DNA from: Verrucomicrobiota bacterium
Lineage (GTDB): Bacteria; Verrucomicrobiota; Verrucomicrobiia; Chthoniobacterales; UBA10450
DNA length: 51,753 nt
Assembly (NCBI GenBank): GCA_003218535.1
Contig: QHNV01000057.1
Location: 1 to 51,753, forward strand
Direction: 5' to 3'
Translations under genes and position numbers: made by a program
The notes under the pieces: model-generated
Databases searched by the model: none
What the model was told of the DNA's origin: nothing
Seen by the model: the letters and a program-made list of their open reading frames with translations, nothing else
Shown here: positions 42,420 through 51,666 of the stretch, one piece after another
Numbering within the stretch: position 1 is the stretch's first letter
Layout: each line of letters opens with the position of its first letter

Positions 42420-43646
42420 CTAAGATGTCATTCGCATGGCCAGCTCGTAGGCGTCCAGCAAGCGCGTTCGAAAATGGTCCCAAGTGAAATTTTCCACTAT
42501 GCGACGGCGCGCCGCCTTGCCCATGCGTTCAACAACCTCAGGATGCCGATACAGATGCTCAAGCCTTGCCGCGATCGCATCCACGTCCCCCGGTCGAACG
42601 ATGAATCCCTCCACGCCATCGCGCACAACATCACCCGCCTCGCGCGTGGTAATCTGCGGTAGCGCGCAGGCAGCCGCTTCGTATGTGACTTTCGCGCTGC
42701 CTTCCCATTGAGAGGGAAAAACGTGAACGGTGCTCTGGCTAAGATAATTCTCCGGATCGCGCACAAATCCGACAACGCGAATATTATCGCGCCAGAATTG
42801 CTTGAGAAAAGGCCTGGCTTCATCGTGCACTGAGCCGATCAGCCATAACTCAGCCTCAGTGAGATTGAGCCGATCCCATGCCTCAAGTAAAGAGTGAATC
42901 CCTTTTCGCTTAATCAGTGCGCCGGAAAAAATCGCCCGAAATTTTGCCGGCCGTTGGCCGGGTTTAAAGCGGTCCACATCTGCACCGCGCGGAAGATAAA
43001 ATAGTTTTTCTTCCGGAAAATTCCGCGCGCGAAATGTGTCCGCTGCTGTCTCGGATAACACTACCAGCAGGTCGGCAAGGCAGTACTCTTCGATAAAACG
43101 CTTCCGGTCGAGCAACAATCCTGCTTTCCATTTTTGAAACGCGGAAATGTTGCTAGCCGACGCAGCGGCGTGCGGGATTTCAGTCTTTGCTTTCTTGCCG
43201 TCGCGATGCCAGGTCGGAATCTCGATAATTGAGGGGATGCGGCGTTGTTTGGCCATGCGAAGGGAGCGCAAACAATCGCCAGACCAACTATGAAACAAAT
43301 CGTAGCGTCCCGTTTCAAGGTGCCGGGAAGCGATCCAATCCAGGTATTTTTTCTTGGCACCATAGTAGTAGGGTCGGTCGAAAAATGAGAGCAGACGCAC
43401 CGGGTGCCAACGCAATGAATGAATGAAGGAGCCGGGAATTTCCTTCTGCCGATTGTCGTAAGCGATTGCTTTCCCGAGAAATCTGCCGCGATACGACGCG
43501 CGCAAGGCCTCAAATGCGTCTGTATCAAGACCAGGACCACCAATGCGGGCGAAGATGGAATAGAGCAAACACCCCGGCAACGTGCGCGCGCCAGACGAGG
43601 TGGAGCGTACTCCTGGCGAAGGAACATTTAAAGTTTCGCCCGGCAT
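42420..43646 (-). CDS. Glycosyltransferase family 4
   Basis: The 408-residue GT-B enzyme has the nucleotide-sugar region FSGALIKRKGIHSLLEAW and the EX7E motif in QWEGSAKVTYEAAACALPQ. The N-terminal acceptor domain contains FHSWSGDCLRSLRMA. It would transfer a sugar in envelope polysaccharide or LPS assembly; donor and acceptor are unknown. ATG at 43646 is preferred over 43679, since the region before it has no family match. It is the first gene of the leftward GT4-GT9-msbA unit and is divergent from another GT4 gene at 43730. Confidence 0.8.
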   Translation of the reverse strand: MPGETLNVPSPGVRSTSSGARTLPGCLLYSIFARIGGPGLDTDAFEALRASYRGRFLGKAIAYDNRQKEIPGSFIHSLRWHPVRLLSFFDRPYYYGAKKKYLDWIASRHLETGRYDLFHSWSGDCLRSLRMAKQRRIPSIIEIPTWHRDGKKAKTEIPHAAASASNISAFQKWKAGLLLDRKRFIEEYCLADLLVVLSETAADTFRARNFPEEKLFYLPRGADVDRFKPGQRPAKFRAIFSGALIKRKGIHSLLEAWDRLNLTEAELWLIGSVHDEARPFLKQFWRDNIRVVGFVRDPENYLSQSTVHVFPSQWEGSAKVTYEAAACALPQITTREAGDVVRDGVEGFIVRPGDVDAIAARLEHLYRHPEVVERMGKAARRRIVENFTWDHFRTRLLDAYELAMRMTS

Positions 43647-43729
43647 CCGGTTACAACTATTCTGATGAACATCGAGCAAGTAAAGTCCGGTCCTGGAATA
43701 AACGGCAGCCTACGAGTGCGGACGTAGAC

Positions 43730-44866
43730 ATGAGCACAAAAAAAATCAGCATCGGCTTTGTGCGACGTGGCTATTCGCAAAGCGGTGGCGCCGAGGCATA
43801 CCTGAAGCGGCTCGCGCGTGGTGTGGTCGAACGCGGTCACGAAGCGAAGCTTTTTGCGACAACAGATTGGCCGAAGGAAGATTGGCCGTTTGGACCAATT
43901 GTGCATGTCGCCGCAAGATCGCCAATCGCTTTCGCCGACGAGGTCGAGAAACTTCGCTCGGGCGACAGTTCTGATGTCCTGATTAGCCTGGAGCGTCTTT
44001 GGAATTGCGACGTTTATCGCGCCGGCGACGGCGTTCATCGTGCTTGGTTGGCTCGCCGGAGAAAGTTCGAGTTGCCGCTCGATCGTTTTATTCGAGGGCT
44101 GAATCGAAAGCATCGCGATACGTTGCGGCTCGAAGAGGCTCTATTCGCAAATCAAGGCGCCGGCCGTGTAATCACCAATTCGCAGATGGTGAAAGATGAG
44201 ATCATCGATCTTTACGGCTATCCCGCAGATAAGATCGACATTGTTCGGAACGGCGTTCCCCTCGACCAATTTCATTTTCGCCCGGAGTTTCGTGAGAAGT
44301 CGCGGGAAGAGTTGAAAGTTAAGCCCGACCAGATTGCGCTGCTTTTCGCTGGCTCAGGCTGGGGACGCAAGGGTCTGCAATTTGCCATCGCTGCCATGGC
44401 GCTGTGCAGGAACCGCAAAATGCGTTTGCTCGTCGCCGGTCGAGGGAGGCAGCGCTATTACAAAGCAAAGCGCGTCCAGTTCTTGGGCGAAGTGAGCGAT
44501 CTGGTGCGTATTTATGCCGCCGCAGACATTTTCATTTTGCCGACAATTTATGATCCGTCTTCGAATGCGTGTTTGGAAGCGCTCTCTTGCGGGCTGCCAG
44601 TGATTACAACGCGCAATAATGGCTTTAGCGAAACTATCGACAATGGAGTGCACGGCTCCATTGTAGATTCCGCGAACGACTTGATCGCGTTGCGTGATGC
44701 CATTCAATTTTGGTCGGAGCCGGATCGGCGCATCGCAGCAAGATTGACAAACGGGCAGCGTGCGGCGGAGTTCGATATTTCGAGAAATATCGCCCGGGTT
44801 TTGGAGATTTTGTTTCACGCTGCGGCCAACGCCGCATCTACGTCCCGGAATATTCGAAATACTTGA
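43730..44866 (+). CDS. Glycosyltransferase family 4 (WaaG-like)
   Basis: The 378-residue GT-B protein starts KKISIGFVRRGYSQSGGAEAYL, the glycine-rich acceptor loop of LPS glucosyltransferase I-like enzymes. It has LLFAGSGWGRKGLQFAI in the donor domain and IYDPSSNACLEALSCGLPVI as the EX7E-region equivalent (Asp replaces the first Glu). I start at 43730 because the 88 codons before it are unlike the family. Its last ~50 bases overlap the 3' end of the convergent STAS gene. Confidence 0.8.
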   Translation: MSTKKISIGFVRRGYSQSGGAEAYLKRLARGVVERGHEAKLFATTDWPKEDWPFGPIVHVAARSPIAFADEVEKLRSGDSSDVLISLERLWNCDVYRAGDGVHRAWLARRRKFELPLDRFIRGLNRKHRDTLRLEEALFANQGAGRVITNSQMVKDEIIDLYGYPADKIDIVRNGVPLDQFHFRPEFREKSREELKVKPDQIALLFAGSGWGRKGLQFAIAAMALCRNRKMRLLVAGRGRQRYYKAKRVQFLGEVSDLVRIYAAADIFILPTIYDPSSNACLEALSCGLPVITTRNNGFSETIDNGVHGSIVDSANDLIALRDAIQFWSEPDRRIAARLTNGQRAAEFDISRNIARVLEILFHAAANAASTSRNIRNT

Positions 44867-45165
44867 TCAAGCCTTGCGATCTCGAAAATGGAGCGCACGG
44901 CTTCCTGCAAGCCCGCCACTGCGAACTTGCCGCCGTAGGCTTCGATTTTTTGCATTCCTTCGATCAACGCAGCAAGTCCGGCGCTATCGATGTAGGTGAC
45001 GCCGGAAAGATCGACCACCACCTGTTTTGGTTTTTTGTCAATCAGTCGATTGAGTGCGGCGGTGAGATTAGGCGAGACATGCAGGTCGATTTCGCCTTCG
45101 AGAGGAAGGACATTGGAACGATCTTTCCTTGGCATTGGAACCGCCGGGGAAGCCGATTTTTTCAT
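44815..45165 (-). CDS. STAS-domain anti-sigma factor antagonist
   Basis: The 116-residue protein is a single STAS domain: PLEGEIDLHVSPNL, then VVVDLSGVTYIDSAGLAAL, whose serine in DSAG is the usual phosphorylation site of SpoIIAA/RsbV proteins. It would bind an anti-sigma kinase and free a sigma factor, or act in another partner switch. No anti-sigma kinase or phosphatase is nearby. The 3' ends of this gene and the GT4 gene overlap by 52 bases on opposite strands. Confidence 0.8.
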   Translation of the reverse strand: MKKSASPAVPMPRKDRSNVLPLEGEIDLHVSPNLTAALNRLIDKKPKQVVVDLSGVTYIDSAGLAALIEGMQKIEAYGGKFAVAGLQEAVRSIFEIARLDQVFRIFRDVDAALAAA

Positions 45166-45188
45166 TTACTCCTTCAATCGTCAATTAA

Positions 45189-45872
45189 CTACCATCCGAG
45201 CGTATCGATGATCTCATTCACATTCGAAAGATCATCGATCAAAAAATCCGGCTGATGTTCGGCTAGCTGCTCGCGACTCCATTTGCCGGTCGCCACGGCG
45301 ATCGTTCGCGCGCCGATGGCCTTTCCGCATGCGATGTCGCGCGGTGTATCGCCGATTACGTCGATCTGAGATGCCGAAAACTCGCGGCCATGCTTTTCCC
45401 TTGCCCGAGCACGTGCGAATGATCCGAGCTGATTGCGATCCTGATGATCGTCTGCAAAAGCCCCGAATTCAAAGAGATGCCAGACCCCGTAGTGCTCGAG
45501 CTTTAGCTGCGCTCCGCGTGAGACATTGCCAGTGAGAAGCGCCAGTACCAGATGAGGTCGCGACTTGAGTTCTTCGAGCAACTCAAGCACGCCAGGTAGC
45601 AGCTTGCCTTCCCGTCGCGGTAATTCCAGCGAGAGAAAATGCACGTAACTGTCCAGAAACGCGCTCACGTTTTCGGTCGTTGCGGGAATATTATGCTTCT
45701 TCAGTATACTGGTTACGATCCCCGAATCGGTCATTCCTGCGATTTCGATTCCGCGCAGGTCATCGGTAATTCCGAAGCGCTCCCTGAACGCGGCTATGAG
45801 GGCGTGAACGCCGGCGCCGCCCGAATGAATCAGAGTGCCATCGATATCGAAAAGAAGCAGGCGCTTTCGCAT
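45189..45872 (-). CDS. HAD-superfamily hydrolase, phosphoglycolate phosphatase-like
   Basis: The 227-residue protein has the HAD motifs: FDIDGTLIHSG (nucleophile Asp and acid Asp), LALLTGNVSRG (motif II Thr), a lysine between, and VIGDTPRDIACG (motif IV). A small helical cap lies after motif I. It would remove phosphate from a small molecule such as phosphoglycolate or a sugar phosphate. It lies 23 bases upstream of the STAS gene on the same strand. Confidence 0.8.
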   Translation of the reverse strand: MRKRLLLFDIDGTLIHSGGAGVHALIAAFRERFGITDDLRGIEIAGMTDSGIVTSILKKHNIPATTENVSAFLDSYVHFLSLELPRREGKLLPGVLELLEELKSRPHLVLALLTGNVSRGAQLKLEHYGVWHLFEFGAFADDHQDRNQLGSFARARAREKHGREFSASQIDVIGDTPRDIACGKAIGARTIAVATGKWSREQLAEHQPDFLIDDLSNVNEIIDTLGW

Positions 45873-45989
45873 TTCTGTAATGGCGAGCGGAGTCGAGACA
45901 TCCTTTACTCCTCTTCAGTAAACGCGCAATTCAGTGGAAGCGTTTCTTAAGTCAATGAGAGATTCCCCGACTCGGTTTGGAATAACAGA

Positions 45990-46481
45990 TTACAGCGGAG
46001 GCGCGTGCATAAGGAGCACGGCGATCATACTGCCGAGAAATATGAGCAGAGTAACTGCTGAGCCAACAAGAATTGCAGTGCGCACCATATCCTCTTTATC
46101 TCTCTGGCTCTGGAAAGGAGAAGCGTTGGTGAAGCCTGCGGGGACTGCGCTCAATTCGGTGGGTCTGGCTTCAACCTTCTGGATCTGAGACAGGGGTTGC
46201 GAGCCAATTGCATCTCTCTCATAGCGCGCGTCTATGGCGCCGAACCGAATTTGATCATCAAATCGCAGTGTTGTTTCGGTCACTGGGGTGCCGTTGACGA
46301 GCGTACCATTAGTCGAACCAAGATCTTTCAGCTGATAATTTTTGCCGACGCGCTGCAACTGGGCATGATGACTCGAGACGGATGAATCGCCGATCACGAT
46401 CGTGTTGTCTGGCCCGCGACCAATGGTAACCAGATCCTCGACAAGGTCGTGAACAGTTCCATTGATGATCAGCCTCGGCAT
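45990..46481 (-). CDS. FHA-domain protein with a C-terminal membrane helix
   Basis: The 163-residue protein has an N-terminal FHA domain (VTIGRGPDNTIVIGDSSVSSHHAQ, LKDLGSTNGTLVNG), which binds phosphothreonine. A linker of about 50 residues follows, then one C-terminal membrane helix (TAILVGSAVTLLIFLGSMIAVLLM), so the FHA domain faces the cytoplasm. It is divergent from lepA with about 100 bases between the starts. The frame extends to 46628, but the start at 46481 fits the domain. No Ser/Thr kinase is seen nearby. Confidence 0.8.
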   Translation of the reverse strand: MPRLIINGTVHDLVEDLVTIGRGPDNTIVIGDSSVSSHHAQLQRVGKNYQLKDLGSTNGTLVNGTPVTETTLRFDDQIRFGAIDARYERDAIGSQPLSQIQKVEARPTELSAVPAGFTNASPFQSQRDKEDMVRTAILVGSAVTLLIFLGSMIAVLLMHAPPL

Positions 46482-46584
46482 ATTGTCGATTTTAATCGAA
46501 CAAATCGAATGGGACAAATCCGACGTATCAGCGGAAGTCGCAACGATTGACCCACAGCACGCGTCCCCGCATAGTGCGGCTTTA

Positions 46585-48291
46585 ATGGCAATAGAACTGA
46601 CGCGCAACTTCTGCATCATCGCGCACATCGATCATGGCAAGACCACGTTATCGGACCGATTGCTGGAGTGGACCGGCACCATTCACGAACGCGAGAAGCA
46701 GGACCAACTGCTCGATTCGATGGATCTGGAGCGGGAGCGCGGGATCACTATCAAGGCGCATCCAGTAACGATGCGCTATAAGAGCAAGTCTGGCCAAACG
46801 TACCGGCTCAATCTGCTCGACACGCCTGGGCATGTCGATTTCGCTTATGAAGTTTCGCGCAGTCTTGCTGCGTGCGAGGGCGCGCTCATTAACAAAATCG
46901 ATTTACCAAACGCTGACCTGCCGGCTGTCCACCGGCAACTGGAAGAGATCCTCGCCATTCCGTCGGAGGAGTCGATTCACGCAAGCGCAAAGCTAGGCAT
47001 CGGCATTGATGAGACCCTCGAGGCGATTGTAAAACGGATTCCGGCCCCGCAATTGCCGACCGACGAAACTCTGCGGGCACTGGTGTTTGATTCAGTATTC
47101 GATGTTTATCGCGGCGTCGTCGGCTACGTGCGCGTTGTTTCTGGGACCATGGAAGCCAATCACGCCATCCAGTTGATGAGCAACAACGCCCGCTACGAGA
47201 TCAAGGAAGTCGGTGTGTTTACGCCGAAGATGCTGGTGCAACCTCAACTCGAAGCGGGCGACGTTGGTTATTTTATCGCCAACATTAAGAGCACTGCCGA
47301 CATCAAGATCGGGGACACCATCACAGACCAGCGCCACGCGGCGCGCGAGCCGCTGCCGGGTTTCCAGGAAATCCATCCGATGGTATTCAGCGGAATTTAT
47401 CCGATCAACACAGCCGATTTCGAGCATCTGAAAGCAGCAATTGCCAAGTTGCGTTTGAACGATGCTGCATTCGTTTACACACCCGAAAGTTCGGTCGCGC
47501 TCGGGTTTGGCTTTCGATGTGGATTTCTTGGGTTGCTCCACATGGAGATCGTCCAAGAACGCCTGCGGCGTGAATATCAGATGGACATCATCGCCACTAT
47601 ACCGAGCGTTGTTTACGAAGTTGAAACCACGCGCGGCGAAATGCTGCGGATCGACAATCCCGCGCAATTGCCGAATCCAAGCGAAATCAAGGAAATTCGC
47701 GAGCCGATTGTAAAAGCGTATGTGCTTTGTCCGAATGAAAACATCGGCGACATCCTCCAATTAATTTTGGAAAAGCGCGGCCAGATGGAGCACACCGAGA
47801 CGCTGGATGTGCGCCGCGTGATGTTGCATTGCCTGTTGCCGCTGAACGAGATCCTGGTCGATTTTAACGACAAGATTAAAAGCATTACGCGCGGCTACGG
47901 GTCGATGGACTACGACCATGCCGGCTATCGCCCGGCTAAGCTCGTCAAGCTCGACCTGCTTGTGAATGGCGAACCGGTTGACGCATTTTCGACCATCGTG
48001 CACAAAGATCGGGCGGAGGCGAGGGGACGCCAATTAGCAGCGAAATTAAAGGAGGTCATTCCACGCCAACTCTATCAGGTGGCGATCCAGGCAGCGATTG
48101 GCGGGAAAATTATCGCGCGCGAGAACGTTTCGGCCTTGCGAAAAAACGTAACCGCAAAATGCTACGGCGGCGATATCACTCGGAAGCGGAAGCTGCTGGA
48201 GAAGCAAAAAGAAGGAAAGAAACGAATGAAAAGCATCGGAAAAATCAATATTCCGCAGGAGGCATTTATCGAAGTGTTAAAAGCGCAGTGA
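46585..48291 (+). CDS. lepA: Elongation factor 4 (LepA) with a 30-residue G-domain deletion
   Basis: The product is 568 residues; LepA is normally about 600. G1 (AHIDHGKTT), G2 (RERGIT) and G3 (DTPGHVDF) are present, and the C-terminal LepA domains are complete (GFGFRCGFLGLLHMEI, ITRKRKLLEKQKEGKKRMK). After SRSLAACEGAL the sequence jumps straight to INKIDLPNADLP. The segment LVVDA...EAQT...LEVVPV found in other LepA proteins (30 residues, 90 bases, between 46887 and 46888) is missing. G4 (NKID) remains. The frame is intact. Loss of a core strand and helix of the G domain should impair GTPase function. It is the first gene of the lepA-lepB pair. Confidence 0.85.
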   Translation: MAIELTRNFCIIAHIDHGKTTLSDRLLEWTGTIHEREKQDQLLDSMDLERERGITIKAHPVTMRYKSKSGQTYRLNLLDTPGHVDFAYEVSRSLAACEGALINKIDLPNADLPAVHRQLEEILAIPSEESIHASAKLGIGIDETLEAIVKRIPAPQLPTDETLRALVFDSVFDVYRGVVGYVRVVSGTMEANHAIQLMSNNARYEIKEVGVFTPKMLVQPQLEAGDVGYFIANIKSTADIKIGDTITDQRHAAREPLPGFQEIHPMVFSGIYPINTADFEHLKAAIAKLRLNDAAFVYTPESSVALGFGFRCGFLGLLHMEIVQERLRREYQMDIIATIPSVVYEVETTRGEMLRIDNPAQLPNPSEIKEIREPIVKAYVLCPNENIGDILQLILEKRGQMEHTETLDVRRVMLHCLLPLNEILVDFNDKIKSITRGYGSMDYDHAGYRPAKLVKLDLLVNGEPVDAFSTIVHKDRAEARGRQLAAKLKEVIPRQLYQVAIQAAIGGKIIARENVSALRKNVTAKCYGGDITRKRKLLEKQKEGKKRMKSIGKINIPQEAFIEVLKAQ

Positions 48292-48478
48292 CTGTGGCGA
48301 TGAAACATCTGATAACGCGGAGAGCCGTGTGATGCCAATTGCAGGAAGAAGAGTCGAGGTGAGCCGAATGAGCAATTTTGAATCAAGCATGCAACTCGGC
48401 GGACGCTTTTCGCTTTCGGCCTCCGCGTTTCGCCATTATTTCGTGATTCGACATTCGTGCTTTGTCATTTTCTAGGTC

Positions 48479-49570
48479 ATGTTCACGTCCCGCCACGTTA
48501 AGCATAGCAGGCTGCTCTTGCGACATGCACGCAAGTATCTGCGTTATAAGTGTGATTTACTCAATGCGCCGGACAATGAAGAGGTGGTCACCGGAATAAA
48601 GAGTCTTCAGCAGGCGCTGCGTCAGCGGGATCGCGAGAAAATAGAGAGCGCAGCCACAACTCTTGACCGAAGCTTGCACAGACTGACTCCGGTAACGTGG
48701 GAATCGCACTGGCGGGAAAATTGTGAGGTGATTTTGGTCGCGATTATCGTGGCCGTAGGTATTCGTTCGTACTTCTTGCAACCATTCAAAATCCCGACGG
48801 GCTCCATGCAACCGACCTTGAATGGCATCATTGGTCATCCCAGCACGGTACGGGCACCGAACATTCTGCAGCAGATCGGCGAGTTTATCGTAATGGGTCG
48901 CAATTACATTAATGTTGTCTCGCGAGAGGATGATCAGATTCTGCAAATCGAACAGCGGAAAATTTTGTTCTTCTTCACGTTTTCACGGTTGATCTGCACG
49001 CAGCAGCAATTTCTTGTCTATGCCCCACCTGAGACGCTCACCCATGATTTCAATATCTTCCCCGGTCGTACCTATCATCGTGGCGAGATTATTGCCAGGG
49101 GCTGGGTAGACACGGGCGACCAGGTTTTTGTAGATAAATTCAGCTATAATTTTGTGAAGCCGCATCAGAGCGACGTTTTCGTTTTTCGGACAAAGCATAT
49201 CTTCGGAATTCGGGAGGATCCGCAAACCGGCTCACCCTTTTACATCAAGCGCCTGGCGGGTTTGCCTGGCGACACGCTGCGGATCGATCCGCCGCTTCTT
49301 TATATTAATGGAAAAATCGCGCAAGGTTTTGGTTTCACCCGGGAGATGGCGGCAAAGCCGCCTTATCGCGGCTACGCGTTAGGGCGTGATTATCTGGCGC
49401 AGCCAGATAGTTCGTTCACTGTGCCAGAGCACGGGTATTTTGCCTTGGGCGATAATAGCTACAACAGCTACGACAGCCGTTATTGGGGCCCCGTGCCGGA
49501 AGAAAATCTCGTCGGGCGCGGCTTGTTTGTTTATTGGCCGTTCCATCCGCACTGGGGCTTAGTTCGTTAA
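48479..49570 (+). CDS. lepB: Signal peptidase I
   Basis: The 363-residue protein has a cytoplasmic N-terminal extension of about 80 residues, one membrane helix (VILVAIIVAVGIRSYFL), the catalytic serine in IPTGSMQPTL (S109) and the catalytic lysine in FYIKRLAGLPGD. The C-terminal box GDNSYNSYDSRYWGPV is complete. It cleaves signal peptides at the periplasmic face. Following lepA is the classical order. A 187-base spacer separates them, with a degenerate GATTCGACATTCG repeat. Confidence 0.9.
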   Translation: MFTSRHVKHSRLLLRHARKYLRYKCDLLNAPDNEEVVTGIKSLQQALRQRDREKIESAATTLDRSLHRLTPVTWESHWRENCEVILVAIIVAVGIRSYFLQPFKIPTGSMQPTLNGIIGHPSTVRAPNILQQIGEFIVMGRNYINVVSREDDQILQIEQRKILFFFTFSRLICTQQQFLVYAPPETLTHDFNIFPGRTYHRGEIIARGWVDTGDQVFVDKFSYNFVKPHQSDVFVFRTKHIFGIREDPQTGSPFYIKRLAGLPGDTLRIDPPLLYINGKIAQGFGFTREMAAKPPYRGYALGRDYLAQPDSSFTVPEHGYFALGDNSYNSYDSRYWGPVPEENLVGRGLFVYWPFHPHWGLVR

Positions 49571-49588
49571 GTAAAATTTCCGTCCCGC

Positions 49589-50767
49589 ATGCTGTTGAAT
49601 CTCCCGCGAGTGCATCCGCTGCTTTCGCTCTGCGGCGGATATGCGCTGTTGATGCTTTTCAATCCAGTCCGGCGAGCGCTCCTGGACGGATTCCGTTGCA
49701 TCGGCCGTTATCCTCGCGTCTGGCTAACGTTCACGTTCCTTGCGTTTGCCTACTTCGTATTTCAGTTTGTCGCCTTCACGCCTGCCCGAAACTGGGCTAA
49801 TCTGGATGTTAACCAGGTCATATCGTTACCGACTTGGTACTGGCCCCGACTTGTGGAGGTATGGAGTGAAACGCCCTTGCCGGCGCTGGAGGGCGTTGCC
49901 GGAATTTTTGATAACGCCACAACAACCTACCCGCTTTCTGTCGTGGCTGCCGTGCTCATGATCATTAACTGGCGTGGACTACACGGCGCGTTGTTTCAGG
50001 CATTACAGAAGCGATATCGATTTTTGGGATATCTCATCTACCTAGTTCTGTTGCTGAGCGCGCTGGCGTCTCTTTTAAAGCCGATTGTCTTCTGGCGATT
50101 GCCAGCATGGAGTGGCCTGGCGTCGGAGACGGGCCTCTTACAAATTTCTGCCACGGTTGATGCTGTGGCATTCATCTTTGAATACCTCTTAGGGGTGTAT
50201 ATCCAAGTGTATCTAATTACGGTCTGCCTGGCCTGGGTGAAGGGAGTTAGTTTTGAAGAAGGCGAGCTTTTTCGTTTCGCCATGCGCCGCTTTAGTTATG
50301 TACTGAAGTGGGCTGGTATTATCGTTTTCGTTAGCACATTGATCGTTCGGCTGCCGCTTCTTCTTGCTTACTTCACCAGCATCCCAGGTGTGCTTGATTA
50401 CCTGCCACTAGAGCGAGCGTTCATGAGCGGTTTAATCATTGCTTTCTGCTCGATCCAGATCTCTCTCACGCTGCACAACGAAACTCTGCGTGAAGCGATT
50501 CGCGCACACGCCCAGTTCATCCGACAAAATCCGGGCCATCTCGGCTGGTTTTTGATCATTTGCGGGATCCATTTCTTTTTCATCATGACCTGCGACTCCA
50601 TTGTGCGCAGTGCAATTGCGGACCGGTTGGCCGCGCTCTTCGTTTGGAAATTGGTTTTCGCTTTTCTCCGAGGACTTATCACCGGCTGGCTTCTGGCATC
50701 ATGGGTCTGTCTATTCCGCCAGTGCGAAGCCCGGCGCGTTGATCAGGAGCGGTGGATTCAGTATTAG
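49589..50767 (+). CDS. Polytopic membrane protein of unknown function
   Basis: The 392-residue protein has roughly seven or eight hydrophobic segments, for example VWLTFTFLAFAYFVFQFV, GYLIYLVLLLSALASLL, YIQVYLITVCLAWV, WFLIICGIHFFFIM and KLVFAFLRGLITGWLLASWVCLF. I recognise no catalytic motif. It lies 18 bases after lepB and 7 bases before the HpnD-like gene, so the three are probably one transcript. Confidence 0.65.
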   Translation: MLLNLPRVHPLLSLCGGYALLMLFNPVRRALLDGFRCIGRYPRVWLTFTFLAFAYFVFQFVAFTPARNWANLDVNQVISLPTWYWPRLVEVWSETPLPALEGVAGIFDNATTTYPLSVVAAVLMIINWRGLHGALFQALQKRYRFLGYLIYLVLLLSALASLLKPIVFWRLPAWSGLASETGLLQISATVDAVAFIFEYLLGVYIQVYLITVCLAWVKGVSFEEGELFRFAMRRFSYVLKWAGIIVFVSTLIVRLPLLLAYFTSIPGVLDYLPLERAFMSGLIIAFCSIQISLTLHNETLREAIRAHAQFIRQNPGHLGWFLIICGIHFFFIMTCDSIVRSAIADRLAALFVWKLVFAFLRGLITGWLLASWVCLFRQCEARRVDQERWIQY

Positions 50768-50774
50768 GTCGCCC

Positions 50775-51608
50775 GTGAACACGCGCGCGACTGCGGCGAA
50801 AATTACGCGCCAGAGCAAATCGAACCTGGCTCTTGCATTTATTTCTTTAGGGCGCGAGCGCAAGCGCGACATAACGGTTTTCTATGCGTTTTGCCGGGTA
50901 ATCGACGACATTGCGGATTCATTACAGCTCAGCATTGCCGAGAAGCAAGTGCGGTTGGCGGAATGGCGCGAGATGCTGTGCACAGCCCGCTCCACCGAAC
51001 CCCCACTGGCTCGCGATGTAAGAGCTTTGATCGATAAATATTCACTAGCGGTCGGTATGCTGGAGGAGATTATTGCTGGCGTTGAGATGGACATAACCAT
51101 CCGGCGGTATGCCACCTTTGAGGAGCTGCGCGTTTATTGCTATCGGGTGGCCAGCGCGGTAGGTCTGGTGAGCATTGAGATTTTTGGATACCGCAATCCG
51201 CGCTGCAAAGAATATGCGGTTGAGCTCGGCCTGGCCTTGCAAATGACAAACATTATTCGTGATGTTGGAAAGGACTTGCAGGCTGGCCGAATTTATTTGC
51301 CGCAAGAAGATATCGCACGCTTCAACTATTCCGAAACTGAGCTGCAAGAGCTGCAATACAACGAACGTTTTGTTCGTCTCATGGGCTTCGAAGCCGCGCG
51401 TGCGCGGGAGTTTTTCTCCCACGCGGCGGCGGCGCTTCCGAGAGAGGATCGCCGGGCGATGGTGCCTGCCGAGATTATGGGCTCCATTTACCGCGGCGTG
51501 CTTCGCAGAATAGAGTTAGATAGATTTCGCGTTTTCGAAAAGGAGTACCGCCTCGGTCGATTGGAGAAAGCGGGCCGGATCGCACGGCAGCTGCTGAAGT
51601 CTTTTTAG
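50775..51608 (+). CDS. hpnD: Squalene/phytoene synthase family protein, HpnD-like
   Basis: The 277-residue prenyl-transferase-type protein has the two aspartate-rich motifs of head-to-head synthases: VIDDIADS (about 37-44) and NIIRDVGKDLQAGRIYLP. Length and spacing fit HpnD (presqualene diphosphate synthase) of the bacterial HpnCDE route to squalene; a phytoene synthase cannot be excluded. The start is a GTG at 50775, 7 bases after the preceding stop. HpnC and HpnE are not in the window. Squalene would feed hopanoid synthesis. Confidence 0.8.
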   Translation: MNTRATAAKITRQSKSNLALAFISLGRERKRDITVFYAFCRVIDDIADSLQLSIAEKQVRLAEWREMLCTARSTEPPLARDVRALIDKYSLAVGMLEEIIAGVEMDITIRRYATFEELRVYCYRVASAVGLVSIEIFGYRNPRCKEYAVELGLALQMTNIIRDVGKDLQAGRIYLPQEDIARFNYSETELQELQYNERFVRLMGFEAARAREFFSHAAAALPREDRRAMVPAEIMGSIYRGVLRRIELDRFRVFEKEYRLGRLEKAGRIARQLLKSF

Positions 51609-51666
51609 ACTGTTCGTGCAACCTTCCTGAGGTTGTGTAGTTGAATCCCTCAACGAAGATGCATTT

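Noticed and set aside
51617-51636. Hairpin CAACCT-TCCTG-AGGTTG after the HpnD-like gene as a terminator
   Set aside because: The stem is good but no T-run follows, so intrinsic termination is not supported.
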